From Spongilla lacustris (lineage: Eukaryota; Porifera; Demospongiae; Spongillida; Spongillidae): 64,000 nucleotides of DNA. The DNA lies in contig OX442416.1 of assembly GCA_949361645.1 (NCBI GenBank), positions 19,214,323 through 19,278,322 on the forward strand. Reading direction: 5' to 3'. The position numbers and the translations under genes were made by a program. Shown in pieces: positions 1-12,330 of this stretch (the stretch's first letter is position 1; each line of letters starts with the position of its first letter). The notes under the pieces were generated by a model that did not search any database, had not been told where the DNA came from, and was given only the letters and a program-made list of their open reading frames with translations.

Positions 1-739
1 TACAGACGTCTCAGCTGAGGCAGACAGTGATCGTAGCTGCAACCTGATCGGGTAGTGGTTGTGTGATTTTCCTGGACACTAGCAACAGTGTAAATCCATT
101 TTATGAGTTCACATATAGAGTACGTAGTAGGTAGTGTGGCGTTGTAATGTTTATGAGTCTCTATGAAGAGGTTTGACGTCGTAAATAGGGAATTTGTCCG
201 CTTATGATGTCCAAAAAGCGTCCCTTTTGTGTAATTTTCCTAGAAAAGTGGTTTAGATTCTAGAGTATTTGAGTGCATATATTGAATCAGACATACATAT
301 TGAGTGGCGTGATCAATATCTCTTGTATGTTGTGTATGTGTTACAGTAGCAAATGGCTAGCAAGTTTCGTTGGGTCGATCGAACAACAACAAAATCAATG
401 GGGAATCGTAAAAAACTGGAGGCCTTCAAAGAAAGGGTTTTAAAGAGCATAAAGCTTGTATCTACTTTCTCGGCAAAGCTTTCGTGAGCGCTTGTTCTAG
501 CTAGCCATCACGTACGGTGGTCATTGGCACTTGGGTCAAGTAAATGTATGACTTTGGCTGTTTTTTTTGACAGCTTCATTCTATGAGTGTCTAACTCCTC
601 TCTCGTAAAAATAGCGCTTCAAAGGATCGTCTATAGCAGACAGTCAACGCTGCCTTAGGAACACAAATTTACGGAATTACGAAATGCGGATGAATCCGTT
701 ATCTTTACCGTTTCCAATCCCTTTATTCTATTATCTATG

Positions 740-740
<1 letters not shown>

Positions 741-783
<43 letters not shown>

Positions 784-823
784 GTAGTAGCACTTGAACA
801 GTATTGTATATATCGGGTTATGG

Positions 824-854
<31 letters not shown>

Positions 855-859
855 GCACG

Positions 860-907
<48 letters not shown>

Positions 908-912
908 AAACA
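741..912. repeat. (CA)n microsatellites, two blocks
   Basis: Nearly pure CA repeats at 741-779 and 823-912, the second containing a CACG variant patch. The open frames across them are low complexity only. Confidence 0.95.
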
Positions 913-1349
913 CACCGACAGAAGCTTAAGTTACTAAAAATATAATAAGTACAAAGAAGCTGTGCTGAAACTCATTCTGGCAGGTATGGAAGCCCAGCTC
1001 CATCTTCAATCTCCATCCTTCTCCTCCATTTGGCTCTACTGCCGCGAATGCACAGATTCGTAGCACGAAGGACAGCAAAAAGCATTCTTGCACGCACATA
1101 GCCCAGTAGCTGTTGCATCTATTTTGGCAGCCAAATGTCTTTGCCTCAAGACCCAGTGCCCCATCAGCTGTCACAACACATGGTGTAAAAGATGCATTGA
1201 TTATTTCTACATAGTAGGCCCGCTTCTAACCATAATAAATCTCGAATTTTATTCCGAGCTACAACTTATAATATGTGTAGACCTTGACACGTGAGTATTT
1301 TGAGGAAAGAACTGCACCCATCTCACGATGCAAGTAAGAATTCGCATCT

Positions 1350-1962
1350 GAATCCACTTGATCGACACTGTGATTTTCATAAGTCACGAGACCCACGTTA
1401 ATTATTAACTCAGTCACGTGAAATGATTCACCATGCATGAAAATCACCTGACTGTTAATTAATTCTTATTACGATTTGAATATGATTAGCAAAACAGTAA
1501 TAGCAGAGATAATTAATCACGTGAGCGCGGGCGATGCTAATTGAATCACATCTTTAATGCTTTATAATGGGCATACGAAGGAGAAGGAAAAGAAGTCTGT
1601 CTGGTACTCGAGAATGGTTTATATTTAGTAAAGTGGGATTGATAGCGGGGTGTTGTTTTTAAGCGTTTGGTATTTTTACGTCATTTATGATACTTTTAAG
1701 TGCTTTTATTGGAGTCCGATTTTGGTGGAGTAGCCGCTTCTCAACTATTGGTGCGTACGATTCGTAAAGCAGCTTAAAAAGTTAGTAACTGAATGTATTG
1801 TTGCATGAGCAGGGTTTTGTCGCGAAAGGGCTTCTAGAAGAATTGGATGTATCGTCATGTGCATGTACGTTTAAACTGCATGCTACTGTTTAGGCAATAG
1901 GCATAATACAATACAATTTTGGACCACTGGGCCCCTATTATACTTTGTGTTGGTAACCCCGC

Positions 1963-2002
<40 letters not shown>

Positions 2003-2360
2003 ACCGGCCCTGGATGGCCTCATGCAGGTTTGTGGGGGGTAGCCTATAGCCTTTGTCAGTTTCTAATTGAGAATTGTCGGCAATGCCGCTCCAATATGTA
2101 CAGTGTTTCCTGTGTTACATGGAGTGACTTTTATGTGATGCTTGCTTATAATATAGTATAAGTATGTCTATAAATATTTGTAAAGAGATGAGACTGAGGA
2201 AGAATATTTTGAAAGGCGTACCATCGAAAGAATATTTTTTTTTTAAATCATAGCACCATTGGTGCATCGAGGGGGGCGCGGCCCGGTGTCGTAGTGTACA
2301 ATGTCCCAGGCCCGTTGAGAGCCAGGTTGGGGCCCGGGGAAGGACGCTCACGGGGGCCCC
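1350..2360. repeat. Dispersed repeat, copy 1 of 3
   Basis: The block at 1350-1750 resembles 25375-25770 (shared stretches around GTACTCGAGAATGGTTT and TGATAGCGGGGTNTTG, with the same order of landmarks). Its AT-rich start with TCACGTGAATTGATCCAC-like sequence is also shared with 15840-15990. The GC-rich tail (2260-2350) is also echoed at 25890-25950. I found no coding capacity, so this is probably a non-autonomous transposable element whose ends I could not fix. Confidence 0.6.
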
Positions 2361-3433
2361 CCTGACCCTGTAGGCTGAAACTATCAGTATGCAATATCTC
2401 TGCTACTATGCATTGTTCTAAAACATGCAGGCTGAAAGATTAATGGACTAAATTTATCCGGCGCCGCGACTTTAGAATATGATCGACATTAATGACGATT
2501 AAAAGCCTACATGCACATGTATTACCAAATGAAAAGGCTCCAATGAAAAGTATAAAAACTAACTATAGACTATAGCGGTATTCAGTGATCATGACTGCCG
2601 GACAGACTAAATTTAGTTATCTCTGGCCTAGTGTACTGCGATATGTCACATTGTCACCAGGGATGCCATGCACATGCAGCATTCAGTTTCTTTCGTTTGG
2701 CAGCACCACTTTCGTATCGACGCATTTTCTGTGTTTATTTCTGGCGTATCAGACCTTGCAGGAATTCTATTAATCATTAACCATTAAAATATAATCAATT
2801 CTTAACTACAAAAAAAATTTCCCATGTGCGTCAGGATTGTGCAGTCAGTACAGACTAACAGTGGCAGTGAATGAAAAATTCAGTGCTCGATCGAAGACGA
2901 AAGGGTCGTCGCACACAATTGGAAAAAAAAAATATATTGTTAGGGATCGCGGGGCCCCCTTTGTGCCGCGGGGCCCAGGGTAGTGTACCCCTTACCCCCC
3001 CCCCCCCCCCTCTCTCGACGGCACTGCAATGTCCCCCCTAAAATTTGTCCCCCGGACATCTTGCACTAGTGTACAATGTCCCCCGGACAATCTACACTAG
3101 GGCAAGCTGTCCCCCTCCAGGATAAAATGTCCCCTCTGATAACATTTTATTTCATCTATGACAAGGCTGGGAAACATTTCATGCAATCCTAATATGGACT
3201 TGCAGTGTACAAAAGCGTTGTATTTTCACATACGTATCGTACACGAGATCGCGTTGACGCCAGTATTCAGCCCTTCCCTTTATAGTTGGTGCTATCATGA
3301 CATATGTGCCAATGTGATAATTTATAAGGGTTCACTGATATTACTAGGAAAATGCACAGTAAACAAAATTCTACAAGACTAAATCTAGCAGCATGCAAAT
3401 AAGCTAAAAGTCAATTAAACATATAGGTGTGTG

Positions 3434-4254
3434 CAGTGATGCCGCGGCCAGCACGGACCGTCCGTGACCGTATTCATTTGACGGTTTTTGACGGCCGACC
3501 GTGACCGTGACCGGGAAGCTTACCGATCACGTGATTAAACCGTGAAAAATAATTGGCCGTCAAATTTATTTGCTGGCCGTCCGTGGCCGTCAGAACTTTT
3601 GACGGTCCATTAAGCCTATTCACTAGCGTCACGTGCAGTGGATTTTTTCCCTGCGTGGCAAATGTCGTCTTTCCAAGAACCTTTGAGGATAAGCCACCTA
3701 ATAGCGCGGTGAAGTTTGCAGCAAACCCGACTGTCACCAACACGTGGCTATGGAACCATTTTATTATTTACGTTGTCCCCCTCGCCATGACATAGTCTCG
3801 TCCCCAGCCTGATATGTATTCGTAATATGCGATGTAATCCATCCGCTGCTGCCGAATGTGGGTCTGGGGACGCGACTTGCCATGATTATGCATTATCGCG
3901 TGGATTCCACGTGCGAGCGAGTTTTCTCCCAGTTGAGACTCCATTGTGAAGATGGAGGATGGATCCAGCCAGGATTGAATCTGTTCTCTTTCAATAAAGC
4001 CTTTAGTTAATTGAATATGTTTTTTCACACTTGTTCTGCCATTTCTATTGATACGTGCATGCCAAACTTCTATAGCATAAATAATTTCATGACCGTCCGT
4101 GACCGTATTGAAATTTTGACGGCTGACGGCCAGCCGTGTACGTGACCGTATTGAAATCATACGGTCCATCTTTGACCGTGAACGTGACCGTCTATATCCA
4201 AACGGCCAGCCGTGAACGTGACCGGATTGTTAAAAGCTGGCCGCGGCATCACTG
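3434..4254. mobile_element. hAT-type MITE with 8-bp target duplication
   Basis: The 821-bp element starts CAGTGATGCCGCGGCCAGC and ends with its exact inverted complement. It is flanked by the identical 8-mer GGTGTGTG at 3426-3433 and 4255-4262. CAG-type ends with an 8-bp duplication are the hallmark of the hAT superfamily. Both subterminal regions carry many copies of a GTGACCG / ACGGCC motif in both orientations. The unique middle (about 3620-4080) has no recognisable transposase, so the element is non-autonomous. A truncated relative (right end only) lies at 14445-14656. The right end overlaps the last exon of the neighbouring dispanin gene. Confidence 0.92.
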
Positions 4255-6098
4255 GGTGTGTGTATGTACATAACTGGATGAACATATACTTGAAATTGCA
4301 CAAATACAGCTGGCCAAGGGTAAGTACATAGCAGTAGTATGATTTGTAGTAGATAAGCAGAGGATAAACCAAAGCTGTAGTAGCAGAAGTAGTATTAGTA
4401 TAATTCGAAGGTGCTGGTGCATGCAGCTCTAGTGGAACGTTTTGAGTGAGTGGAGAGTAGCTGGCACTGCTGCTTCTGAATACACCTTTGTGGGCTCCCA
4501 ATCTAATAATAAATGCCAGCCCTACTGCATAGAATACAACTGAAAGTATGTTAAGGGCCAACGCAGCTCTGTCTTTCTGTTGGGCAGAGACAGTCCTTCC
4601 TGCAGCGGCATCATCCTTAGCCTGGGGAGGAGGCAGCGCAGTACTTATGCATATTTATGCGTTTACACCGCACCAAATATCAGCTATGCTTGTCTAAATG
4701 TGTATTTATTATCTACAGTATATATTGAAATCGCAAGCAGTAAAATTAATTTCTTCTTTCATCTTCGTAAGAATCAACATTGCTTCTGGCATGTAATGAT
4801 GACAAACAATGGCTAAATTCCTGTGCATGTAACATGAGCTTACACTACTAGCTATGGCTGCAGCCATTACTGTGCACACCAGGGTCCACAATCCTCCAAA
4901 GAAGCAGCAAATAACATTGATTGCACCGGAAAGGGTGTGGTAGTAGTCTCCATTATTGTTGTGAACCACCGTTGTTGTAGCTACGGTGGGCTGGGCGTTG
5001 ACATTTGTTGATGCCTGCAGCATAACGCACATACATTATTATACAAAACAATGCCCTTTACTGATGTTTGCATGCAGACATGCACTGCATGGGTAAATCA
5101 TATTTAGACTGTTAAATTAATTTCACATTCTAATACACACCTGTTGTTGAGGAATTAGGGTAGTCAGCCTCGGTGTATACTGTGGTGTGGGAATAGACCC
5201 TAAGTTAAAAGCATTTGGGTATTGATTGAGATCGAAATTTTCCGGTGGATATCCAAGCTGTGGACCTTGTAGGGATGCATAGTCTGGTGGAGGGTAACTC
5301 TGGAATTGACCTGCGATGGCGTACTCTGGTGGAGGTCCCTGTGGAGGTAAGATAGATGGCTGCCCCACATGTTGAGGTGAGCATGATTGTGTGTGTCCTG
5401 GTAGAAATATAAGCAGGTATGAGCATAAAACTTGAATTACCAAAACATCAGTGTTAACATATTTAATTTGACATACATGCAGGGTGCCACCAGCTCATTT
5501 GCAATCAGTGAACGGGCTTTATTTTTAGCATGCCAGCTTGAGCAGTTAGTTACTTAGAAGAATAGGGTTTATATCATTGGTTTTGAGAACCCTACAGCGG
5601 AAATACCACGAAGCCATCTACATGTACATGCACATGCTGACATGCATGTACATGTATATGGTCATGTCCCAAAAACACTTTGTGATGGCGGTCCTCAGCT
5701 GTGTCTGTGGCAGTCACAAAGCACTTTGTAACTGTCAACATCTAGTTACATGCCATTGACGCTAACATCATTTGCTTAGAGCACAAACGCGCTTGAGTTA
5801 CTAGCTGCAAAAATTGTGTTGCATGCTTTTGAATCATACTGTAACAGCATGCACCGATTACGATTTAATATTAAGCAAAGTGTGCGTTTATAGTACTGTA
5901 TTCATTTCCTGTGAGTTGTTAATTCCTTTCCTAATCAGCTGTATGTAAGTGCGCTTGAAAAAAGTGAAACAGATCTAGACACATCGACTAATACATCACT
6001 TATACCTAATACTGCGATTTCGTGGGGGATTCTTTCACGCGGGATGCATACTGGTATATAATAGCCCTCTTTCGCTTACCTGTAGCTGCATCCATCAT
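4157..6098 (-). CDS. CD225/dispanin family transmembrane protein (4 exons)
   Basis: Predicted exons on the minus strand: 6098-6080, 5397-5141, 5014-4844 and 4621-4157. They join in frame at GT/AG sites to give 303 residues. The first 90 or so residues are Pro/Gln/Tyr rich with PPPEY and PPPDY (PPxY, WW-domain ligands). A first membrane segment at about 123-149 is preceded by the typical short loop with two cysteines (VICCFFGG). After the intracellular loop (AKDDAAAGRTVSAQQKDRA) comes a second membrane segment at about 168-188. This two-helix layout with the Ala/Gly loop is the CD225 signature of IFITM/PRRT/synapse-differentiation proteins, which act in membrane trafficking or fusion control; the function here is unknown. 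Exon 1 codes only six residues and an upstream in-frame ATG exists, so the start is uncertain. The last 32 codons and the stop lie in the hAT MITE; an earlier donor cannot be excluded. Confidence 0.8.
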
Positions 6099-6302
6099 TG
6101 CTAAGACATATCGTGCGCATGCGTATTTGTGGTGTCCGGACCACGCCCATGATGGATGTTTCGAGAAGGACAAGCTAAGGGTCACATACATGTATGCATG
6201 GCCTTCCCACTGTTGGTATCCTGTGTCTAACATGATAAAAACTATTATTACTAGAGGTTGCACTGTGCAAAAACTTTGTTATACGATAGCGTATTCTATA
6301 GC

Positions 6303-7872
6303 GTATATTTGAATATACACCTTAAATATACACACCAGCGTATACAGTGGAAACCATCACACTTGCTCCTATAATTTTTTTGTACTGTTATTTTGTTCAC
6401 TTGAATATATTTCAATAACAATGAGATCAAATGGAAATCTGACAACGCAGGTATAGTGTACAACTATTTTTCAATATATACTGAAAGTTAAAAAGCATCA
6501 CGTGACTATTTACTTTTGTTATTAACACTTGTTGTGACCCCAGTACAAAAAAAAATTGTGAACATAATTCCTCCTCCTGTAGGCAATAGATCTTGACCAT
6601 ATTCGCAATGCATCTAAAGAACAAGCATTAGCAACCTTTGGCCGAGTCGGTTTTTAAGTCCGGTAAATAGTTACGGTATTATCGAGCTAGGTATGCGTTT
6701 TTAGCTCGTAAAAGCTTAGCGATGCTATTTCGTAGTACGCTCTCACTGGACTGCTATATTTCGCTTCCGAGTCGTCACATGTTAGATCTATCGCGAAATC
6801 GTACTTGGGAGGCAATAGACCCTTCTTTGCCGTTAAAAAAGTGCCATCAGAGCTGAGTACCTGAAAACCTCCGCCATATCGCGATGAATTACATTTGAAA
6901 CGTCATCATTTCGTCATTTTGTATCGTGAATATATTTATAATGTGACGATAATACGAATGGATGCAAGGGATTGTGAAAATGGTTCTTAACCTAGCGATG
7001 CTGCATCTTGCAGCCACTCACGGCGAACGTTTAGTAAATCAGTAGCATCAAATTGGGAAGCTTTATGGACCATCAAGACATTCGCCAAGGCTAGCGTTCT
7101 ATCACCCAAAGCTTCGAATCCTAGATGGCAGCTTCCAAATAGCTAATTGGGTACGCTTCCCTTCCAGCTTTAGAGTTGCCTCTTGCTTTTTGACGTTTCT
7201 TGTAACCTGCCCAATTTGATGCTATATTATCTCTGCCGATACGTCACATTATAAATATATTCACGATACAAAATGATGCAATGATGACGTTTCAAATGTA
7301 ATTCATCGCGATATGGCGGAGGTTTTCAGGTACTCAGCTCTGATGGCACTTTTTTAACGGCAAAGAAGGGTCTATTGCCTCCCAAGTACGATTTCGCGAT
7401 AGATCTAACATGTGACGACTCGGAAGCGAAATATAGCAGTCCAGTGAGAGCGTACTACGAAATAGCATCGCTAAGCTTTTACGAGCTAAAAACGCATATC
7501 TAGCTCGATAATACCGTAACGGACTTAAAAACCGACTCGGCCAAAGGTTGCTAATGCTTGTTCTTTAGATATATTGCGAATATGGTCAAGATCTATTGCC
7601 TACAGGAGAAGGAATTATGCTCACAATTTTTTTTGTACTGGGGTCACAACAAGTGTTAATAACAAAAGTAAATAGTCACGTGATGCTTTTTAACTTTCAG
7701 TATATATTGAAAAATAGTTGTACACTATACCTGCCTTGTCAGATTTTCATTTGATCTCATTGTTATTGAAATATATTCAAGTGAACAAAATAACAGTACA
7801 AAAAAATTATAGGAGCAAGTGTGATGGTTTCCACTGTAGAACCATATACGCAGGTGCGTATATTCAAATATA
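6303..7872. mobile_element. Fold-back transposable element (two ~650-bp inverted arms)
   Basis: Sequence from about 6303 to 6950 returns as a near-perfect reverse complement from about 7245 to 7872. Landmarks: CACACTTGCTCCTATAATTT at 6358 against AAATTATAGGAGCAAGTGTG near 7803; GGCCGAGTCGG near 6640 against CCGACTCGGCC near 7535. The unpaired centre (about 6950-7245) has no open frame. The arms differ by only scattered substitutions, so insertion is recent or the arms are kept alike by conversion. It could be a palindromic MULE-like or mariner-like derivative; the superfamily is unresolved. Confidence 0.85.
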
Positions 7873-8812
7873 ACCGATCACGTGACATTTGTGGTTGCTT
7901 AGCAAACCGTTGAATTCACTTTGTGGCTACGTTGTCGGTCACCGTATACTAGTGCTTCATATTCCGTATATTATCCTCCTACCACTCCCACCCCTCGTTC
8001 CCGATCCAGTTTAGTCAATTAATCATTTTGCACATGTACAACAAAACAACAAACTAACAGTCCGAGGCGGCAATCTGCATATATTCGATCCAAGGCACCT
8101 GTACAGAATACGAACAATAAATTCATATCGTAAAAAATATTATTTCACTCACCACATATCATATCCTCGTTCTGTTTATACATGATTCTATATATAAAGC
8201 AACAGATACATTATCGGGTAAGTGATATGCTTACCTTTCTTGTCTCCTATCTCCGATGTTTGACTTAAAACAATGGAACAGTGCGGGTTAAACACTTACC
8301 GTACCGTCCGGTCGGAGTCTGCAAGTTAAAAAAAAAACCTTAGCAAAACACAACAAATGAATAGGCCTATACCTTTTTATATCGCGCTCCATTGTGCCTG
8401 TTGTTCTATCATTTCGGTTGTTCAACCGAACGGGAACACTTAGGACACTTGCCAACCTAGTGCAAATAGAGAAAAGTGAATTCATTCTTTAGCAACTGCA
8501 ACACATAACACCGGTAACTTGTACACTCTGGAAAGACGAACTATTGCCATTTAACGATCAAAACCCTGATCTCAGCGCGATTCAACACGACCATGAAATA
8601 GCCCGCCTAAAATCTACAAATCACATGCACGGTTAGTTAACCACATTTCTAATTGGAGCACTTTTGTATCGTACTACACAAACATTTGTACAGGGGTCCA
8701 ATAGAGGTCTACTGTGTAGGCATTCTACTGCTTCCATTGTAGCATTTACTGGGATCCGATGTGATCATGACCAAACTCAACTGGCGAGTTAGCATAGGCC
8801 ATAGCCATGCAC
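7873..8812. other. No gene seen
   Basis: Mixed-composition DNA between the fold-back element and the hAT insertion. Short open frames (for example 8288-8485 on the minus strand) show no recognisable domain or good splice context. Confidence 0.5.
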
Positions 8813-8820
8813 CATGGGCC

Positions 8821-8905
8821 CAGTGCCGGATTAACCATTTAATGGGCCTGGCGCAGGGTAAATCTTGTGGGCCCCTGCAGCCCTGCCTCGTATAAATGCA
8901 AGCGG

Positions 8906-8940
<35 letters not shown>

Positions 8941-10011
8941 CCAGGGCCGGCGTTAGATATTTGGCGGCCCTAGGCAAAAAGGTCTTGGCGGCCCCTCCAT
9001 CCTCGCTCGAGGGTGCATTTTCCGGGTTTGGACATCACTCCTTCCGATATCATTCGGTTTCCACCACGCGTAGCTGGTTTGTTTCGAACACAGCGCGCAC
9101 ATGCATGTAATCATCTTTTTAATGAAGATACACATGCAAAAGAATTACTTTATGCATGAAAGCGATTTTTCTAGTACTAGCTTCAACGGATGAAAACGAA
9201 TCAACTGATCAATGTACTAAATTTTAGTACTGCATAGCAGGGACGGATTAAGGATTTCGGGGCGAGGGTGGGGGTGATGCGACAGGCAAGGATACCGGGG
9301 TACGCCTCCCCCCAGCACGGATGTCCGGATATGGGCCATCGGGGTCTGGGGCGGAGCCCCAGACCGCTTTGCAACTTTTGCACTTTTAAAGTCACAAAAA
9401 CAGCATAGTTATCACAGGAAAAAAACACGTGGAATCATTTTGGAATCATTACGTGATATCACATACAAATGAATTTTTATGTTCAATCACAGAGGATTTT
9501 TAAAAATCCTTTATAAAATCAAAACGGCCTGATTCGACGCGTTTTTTTCCCTGTGTATTGCGTACTACACTGTAAGTAACATGCTAAAAATAGATACAAT
9601 ACAACAAGAAGTACTTGCTTCCCCCGATCCACCAGTCCAAGAATGCTGCAGTTTCATTTCGATCAAATCAAAGCGAATATCTTCCGTGATTGATGGATTC
9701 AGAAAAGACTTTATAAGCTTCAATTCTGAAAAGCTCCGTTCTGCAACTGGTGCAACTGTAGCGGAAGCTGTCAATAAAATGCGCACCGCACATACTGTGG
9801 CGAGGTGGTACATTTTTATATGGGTGTTCCGTTGGGCCGATCGATTCGCCGGGCCTTTAACACACGCGCATGAGCACGCTGCTTTACTGTTGCACTTATT
9901 AACTAATTAAATTCATTCATTGTGGGCGTGTACATATGTGGATTAATGGGCCCCTATCGTCGGTGGGCCTGGCGCTTTTACGCCAGCTGCGCCCCGGTTA
10001 ACCTGGCGCTG
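8821..10011. mobile_element. hAT transposon relic with perfect 8-bp target duplication
   Basis: Ends CAGTGCCGGATTAACC at 8821 and GGTTAACCTGGCGCTG at 10011 form imperfect terminal inverted repeats. The flanking 8-mers are identical (CATGGGCC at 8813-8820 and 10012-10019). The interior contains the C-terminal part of a hAT transposase on the minus strand (9565-9813), so this is a decayed or internally deleted hAT. Poly-G at 8907-8938 and GGCGGCCC-type patches at 8944-9000 and 9237-9365 suggest further nested ends. Confidence 0.9.
9565..9813 (-). pseudogene. hAT transposase C-terminal (dimerisation) domain fragment
   Basis: The minus-strand reading contains VAPVAERSFSELKLIKSFL followed by NPSITEDIRFDLI, the conserved hAT family dimerisation motif (xxAERSFSxLKxIKxxLR then a short helix). 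Only this C-terminal block of about 60 residues is left; the RNase H-like core, zinc finger and start are missing. It lies inside an element with hAT ends and an 8-bp target duplication, which supports the call independently. Confidence 0.85.
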
Positions 10012-10019
10012 CATGGGCC

Positions 10020-11260
10020 CGGCCTACCGCTCACAAAATTTACCGCCGTATATACACCAAGCAGACATACATGTATATAGCTAACCTTTGACGTCCAGCA
10101 GCATTAATACCGCATCCGCGAGTAAAGTGGGTAAATTTAAGCCGTTTTTGGGGGAAGTAAAAAAACTAAAAGGTCCGCTGATGGGTATTTTTGTTTTCAA
10201 ATACAGTAATGTGAAAGTACAACTCTTGAGACAACATTGGATGCATTTTGTGAGAGATCATTCAGCTCGCTGGATGCTACAAATGCGGCGATATAAAAGG
10301 GGTCCATTCCGATGAAATCTTAATTCATCATCATAGAAAAATGGCAATAATCACATTGTATAAGCCAAGTTGAACTATTACACATTTCAATCGATTTTCA
10401 GTCGTAAGCGATGTATTTTTTTAACTGTGTGCATGTGTTCTACACGGTTGTATGCGGCTGGAAACTAAGTCAATAATTAGATCATTTACGGTATTACCAT
10501 ATATTTCTTAACTGATGGCTCATTATAGACATCTGATGTTTAAAAGCAAACCATAACTCACCAGAACTAGCAAATCAAAAAGTGAAAACGAACTCAAACA
10601 CTGCATTCCTTTTCCTGTCATGTCCAGTCAATGCGCACAATTGAAATTCCACATAGATAGCATGCGCATACCGTTTAGCAAGGTCACGCGATACGTATTT
10701 AGAAGGAGGGCGTTACTAAATGCGACGACGTAGCCTTTGGTGACTGAACTGGAAGGTATGAGTACTACAGCGATGCTCAGGAGGCATGTGGCTACCAGAG
10801 TTTACTAACCTGAAGTGGCAACGCATTTTCTGTCACCACGAACAAGCTGAGCGTATTGCATGAATAATCGACGTACGTTGTGGTTTTGCCCTATACATTA
10901 TAGGTATGGATTACAATTTTCATACATTGCAGAGTGTGTGGGCAGAGGCTAACGAAGTACAGGGCAAAGAAAAGAACCAGCTCTGAGTGCATAGCATTCT
11001 CAGCTGAGCTGAAAATAGCTTTTGACATTTGACACATCTGGGGATGATGTAACCCTGAGATGTTCTGCATGCAATGTAAGCTGGGTATGTAGAGAACCAT
11101 CTGTGCCATCACAAAGTGAGTGCATCACAAATGTGCAGTGATGCTATTTGAGTGGCAAAACAAGTAGACATATGACATCATGAGAGGTAAACAGGTCATC
11201 TTGAGAAGATTGCCTCTCCTCTAGTTCTCCATAGTGAGCCTAGCCCACCTTTGGCAAGAG
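10020..11260. other. No gene seen
   Basis: Unassigned sequence between the hAT relic and the RING remnant. The open frames at 10088-10315 (+) and 10891-11112 (-) have no recognisable motif. Confidence 0.4.
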
Positions 11261-11274
11261 CTAACAACCTATCA

Positions 11275-12330
11275 ATGCTAAAGGAGCTGAAGTGTGCACT
11301 GTGCTCCAACACCCTCTCACAGCCACTGGAGCTGCTGTGTGGTGCACTGGTGTGCTCCAAATGCCTCCGGGAGTGGATAGCAGCATATGATGCTGTGAAC
11401 CATCCATGCTGCTCAGAGGAAGGATAGTCCTCTGCTGCTCAGAGATGGTCCCATGTTGCTCAGTAATGGTCCCATGCTGCCCAGAGGATGGTCCCATGCT
11501 GCCCAGAGGATGATCCCCTGCTGCTCAGAGGATGGTTCCCTGCTGATCAGAGAATGATCCACTGCTACTCAGAGGATGATCTCCTGCTGCTCAGAGGATG
11601 ATCCCCTGCTGCTCAGAAGACAGTCCCATGCAGCTCAGAGGACGGTCCCCTGCTGATCAGAGGATGGTCCCATGCTGCTCAGAGGATGGCCCCCTGCTGC
11701 TCAGAGAACGGTCCCCTGCTGCTCAGAGGATGGTCCCATGCTGCCCAGAGGATGATCCCCTGTTGCTCAGAGGATGATCCCCTGCTGCTCAGAGGACAGT
11801 CCCATGCTGCTCAGAGGACGGTCCCCTGCTGATCAGAGGATGGTCCCCTGCTGATCAGAGGATGGTCCCCTGCTGCTCAGAGGATGATCCCCTGCTGCTC
11901 CGAGGATGATCTCCTGCTGCTCAGAGGATGATCCCCTGCCGCTCAGAGGACAGTCCCATGCTGCTCAGAGGACGGTCCCCTGCTGATCAGAGGATGGTCC
12001 CCTGCTGCTCAGAGGATGATCCCCTGCTGCTCCGAGGATGATCCCCTGCTACTCAGAGGATGGTCCCCTGCTGCTCAGAGGATGATCCCCTGCTGCCCAG
12101 AGGAAAATCCCCTGCTGCTCAGAGGACGGTCACCAGGATGATCCCCTAGTCAGACTATCATCAAGTGTGATAATGCTGCTGCTGTCAGATGTTCTGGAGC
12201 ACTGTATACAGACTGCAGCAGGGATATTAAGGATGGTGACTATGAAGAGCATGAGTGTGCACCAACACTTACACCTGAGGAGGAGAAGCAAGCAGCGGGT
12301 TTGCTGAAGAGGGTCATCTCTACCAGCTAG
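11275..12330 (+). pseudogene. RAG1-like RING / zinc-finger protein remnant split by a minisatellite
   Basis: From 11275 the frame reads MLKELKCALCSNTLSQPLEL and continues through LCGALVCSKCL, REW and HPCC. This is a cysteine pattern of a RING finger (CxxC ... CxxC ... CC) that in my memory matches the RING family annotated as RAG1-like in coral and sponge genomes. It stops at 11421-11423, where the 22-bp tandem array begins. After the array, 12148-12330 reads SQTIIKCDNAAAVRCSGALY, DC, then DGDYEEHECAP (a second zinc-binding motif) and an ...EEEKQAAGLLKRVI helix, as in the same family. The reading is broken by the array. A further downstream piece (GLPYPEASKAV near 12525) also fits the family. 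RING proteins of this kind travel with DNA transposons; function here is lost or unknown. Confidence 0.65.
11400..12130. repeat. 22-bp minisatellite, about 33 copies
   Basis: The unit is close to CCTGCTGCTCAGAGGATGAT plus CC; variants alternate GATGATCCCC, GATGGTCCCA and GACGGTCCCC. The array starts within the end of the RING open frame, which already contains CATGCTGCTCAGAGGA. Because 22 is not a multiple of three, the array cannot be read through in one frame on the plus strand. Confidence 0.95.

Larger units (their letters stand above)
1..3425. other. Gene-poor left flank with simple and dispersed repeats
   Basis: I see no convincing exon here. The stretch holds two CA dinucleotide tracts (741-779 and 823-912), a poly-C run (1968-2000), a dispersed repeat (about 1350-2360, listed separately) and GC-rich transposon-end-like patches near 2260-2360 and 2945-3010. 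Short open frames across the CA and poly-C tracts are composition artefacts. Confidence 0.6.

Noticed and set aside
655..915. 86-codon minus-strand frame rich in Cys/Val
   Set aside because: Translation of CA/GT dinucleotide repeats; no coding support.
1919..2161. Frame with a polyproline stretch
   Set aside because: Created by a poly-C run; no splice or domain support.
11400..12130. CRISPR-like array
   Set aside because: Direct 22-bp units with no unique spacers; a minisatellite.
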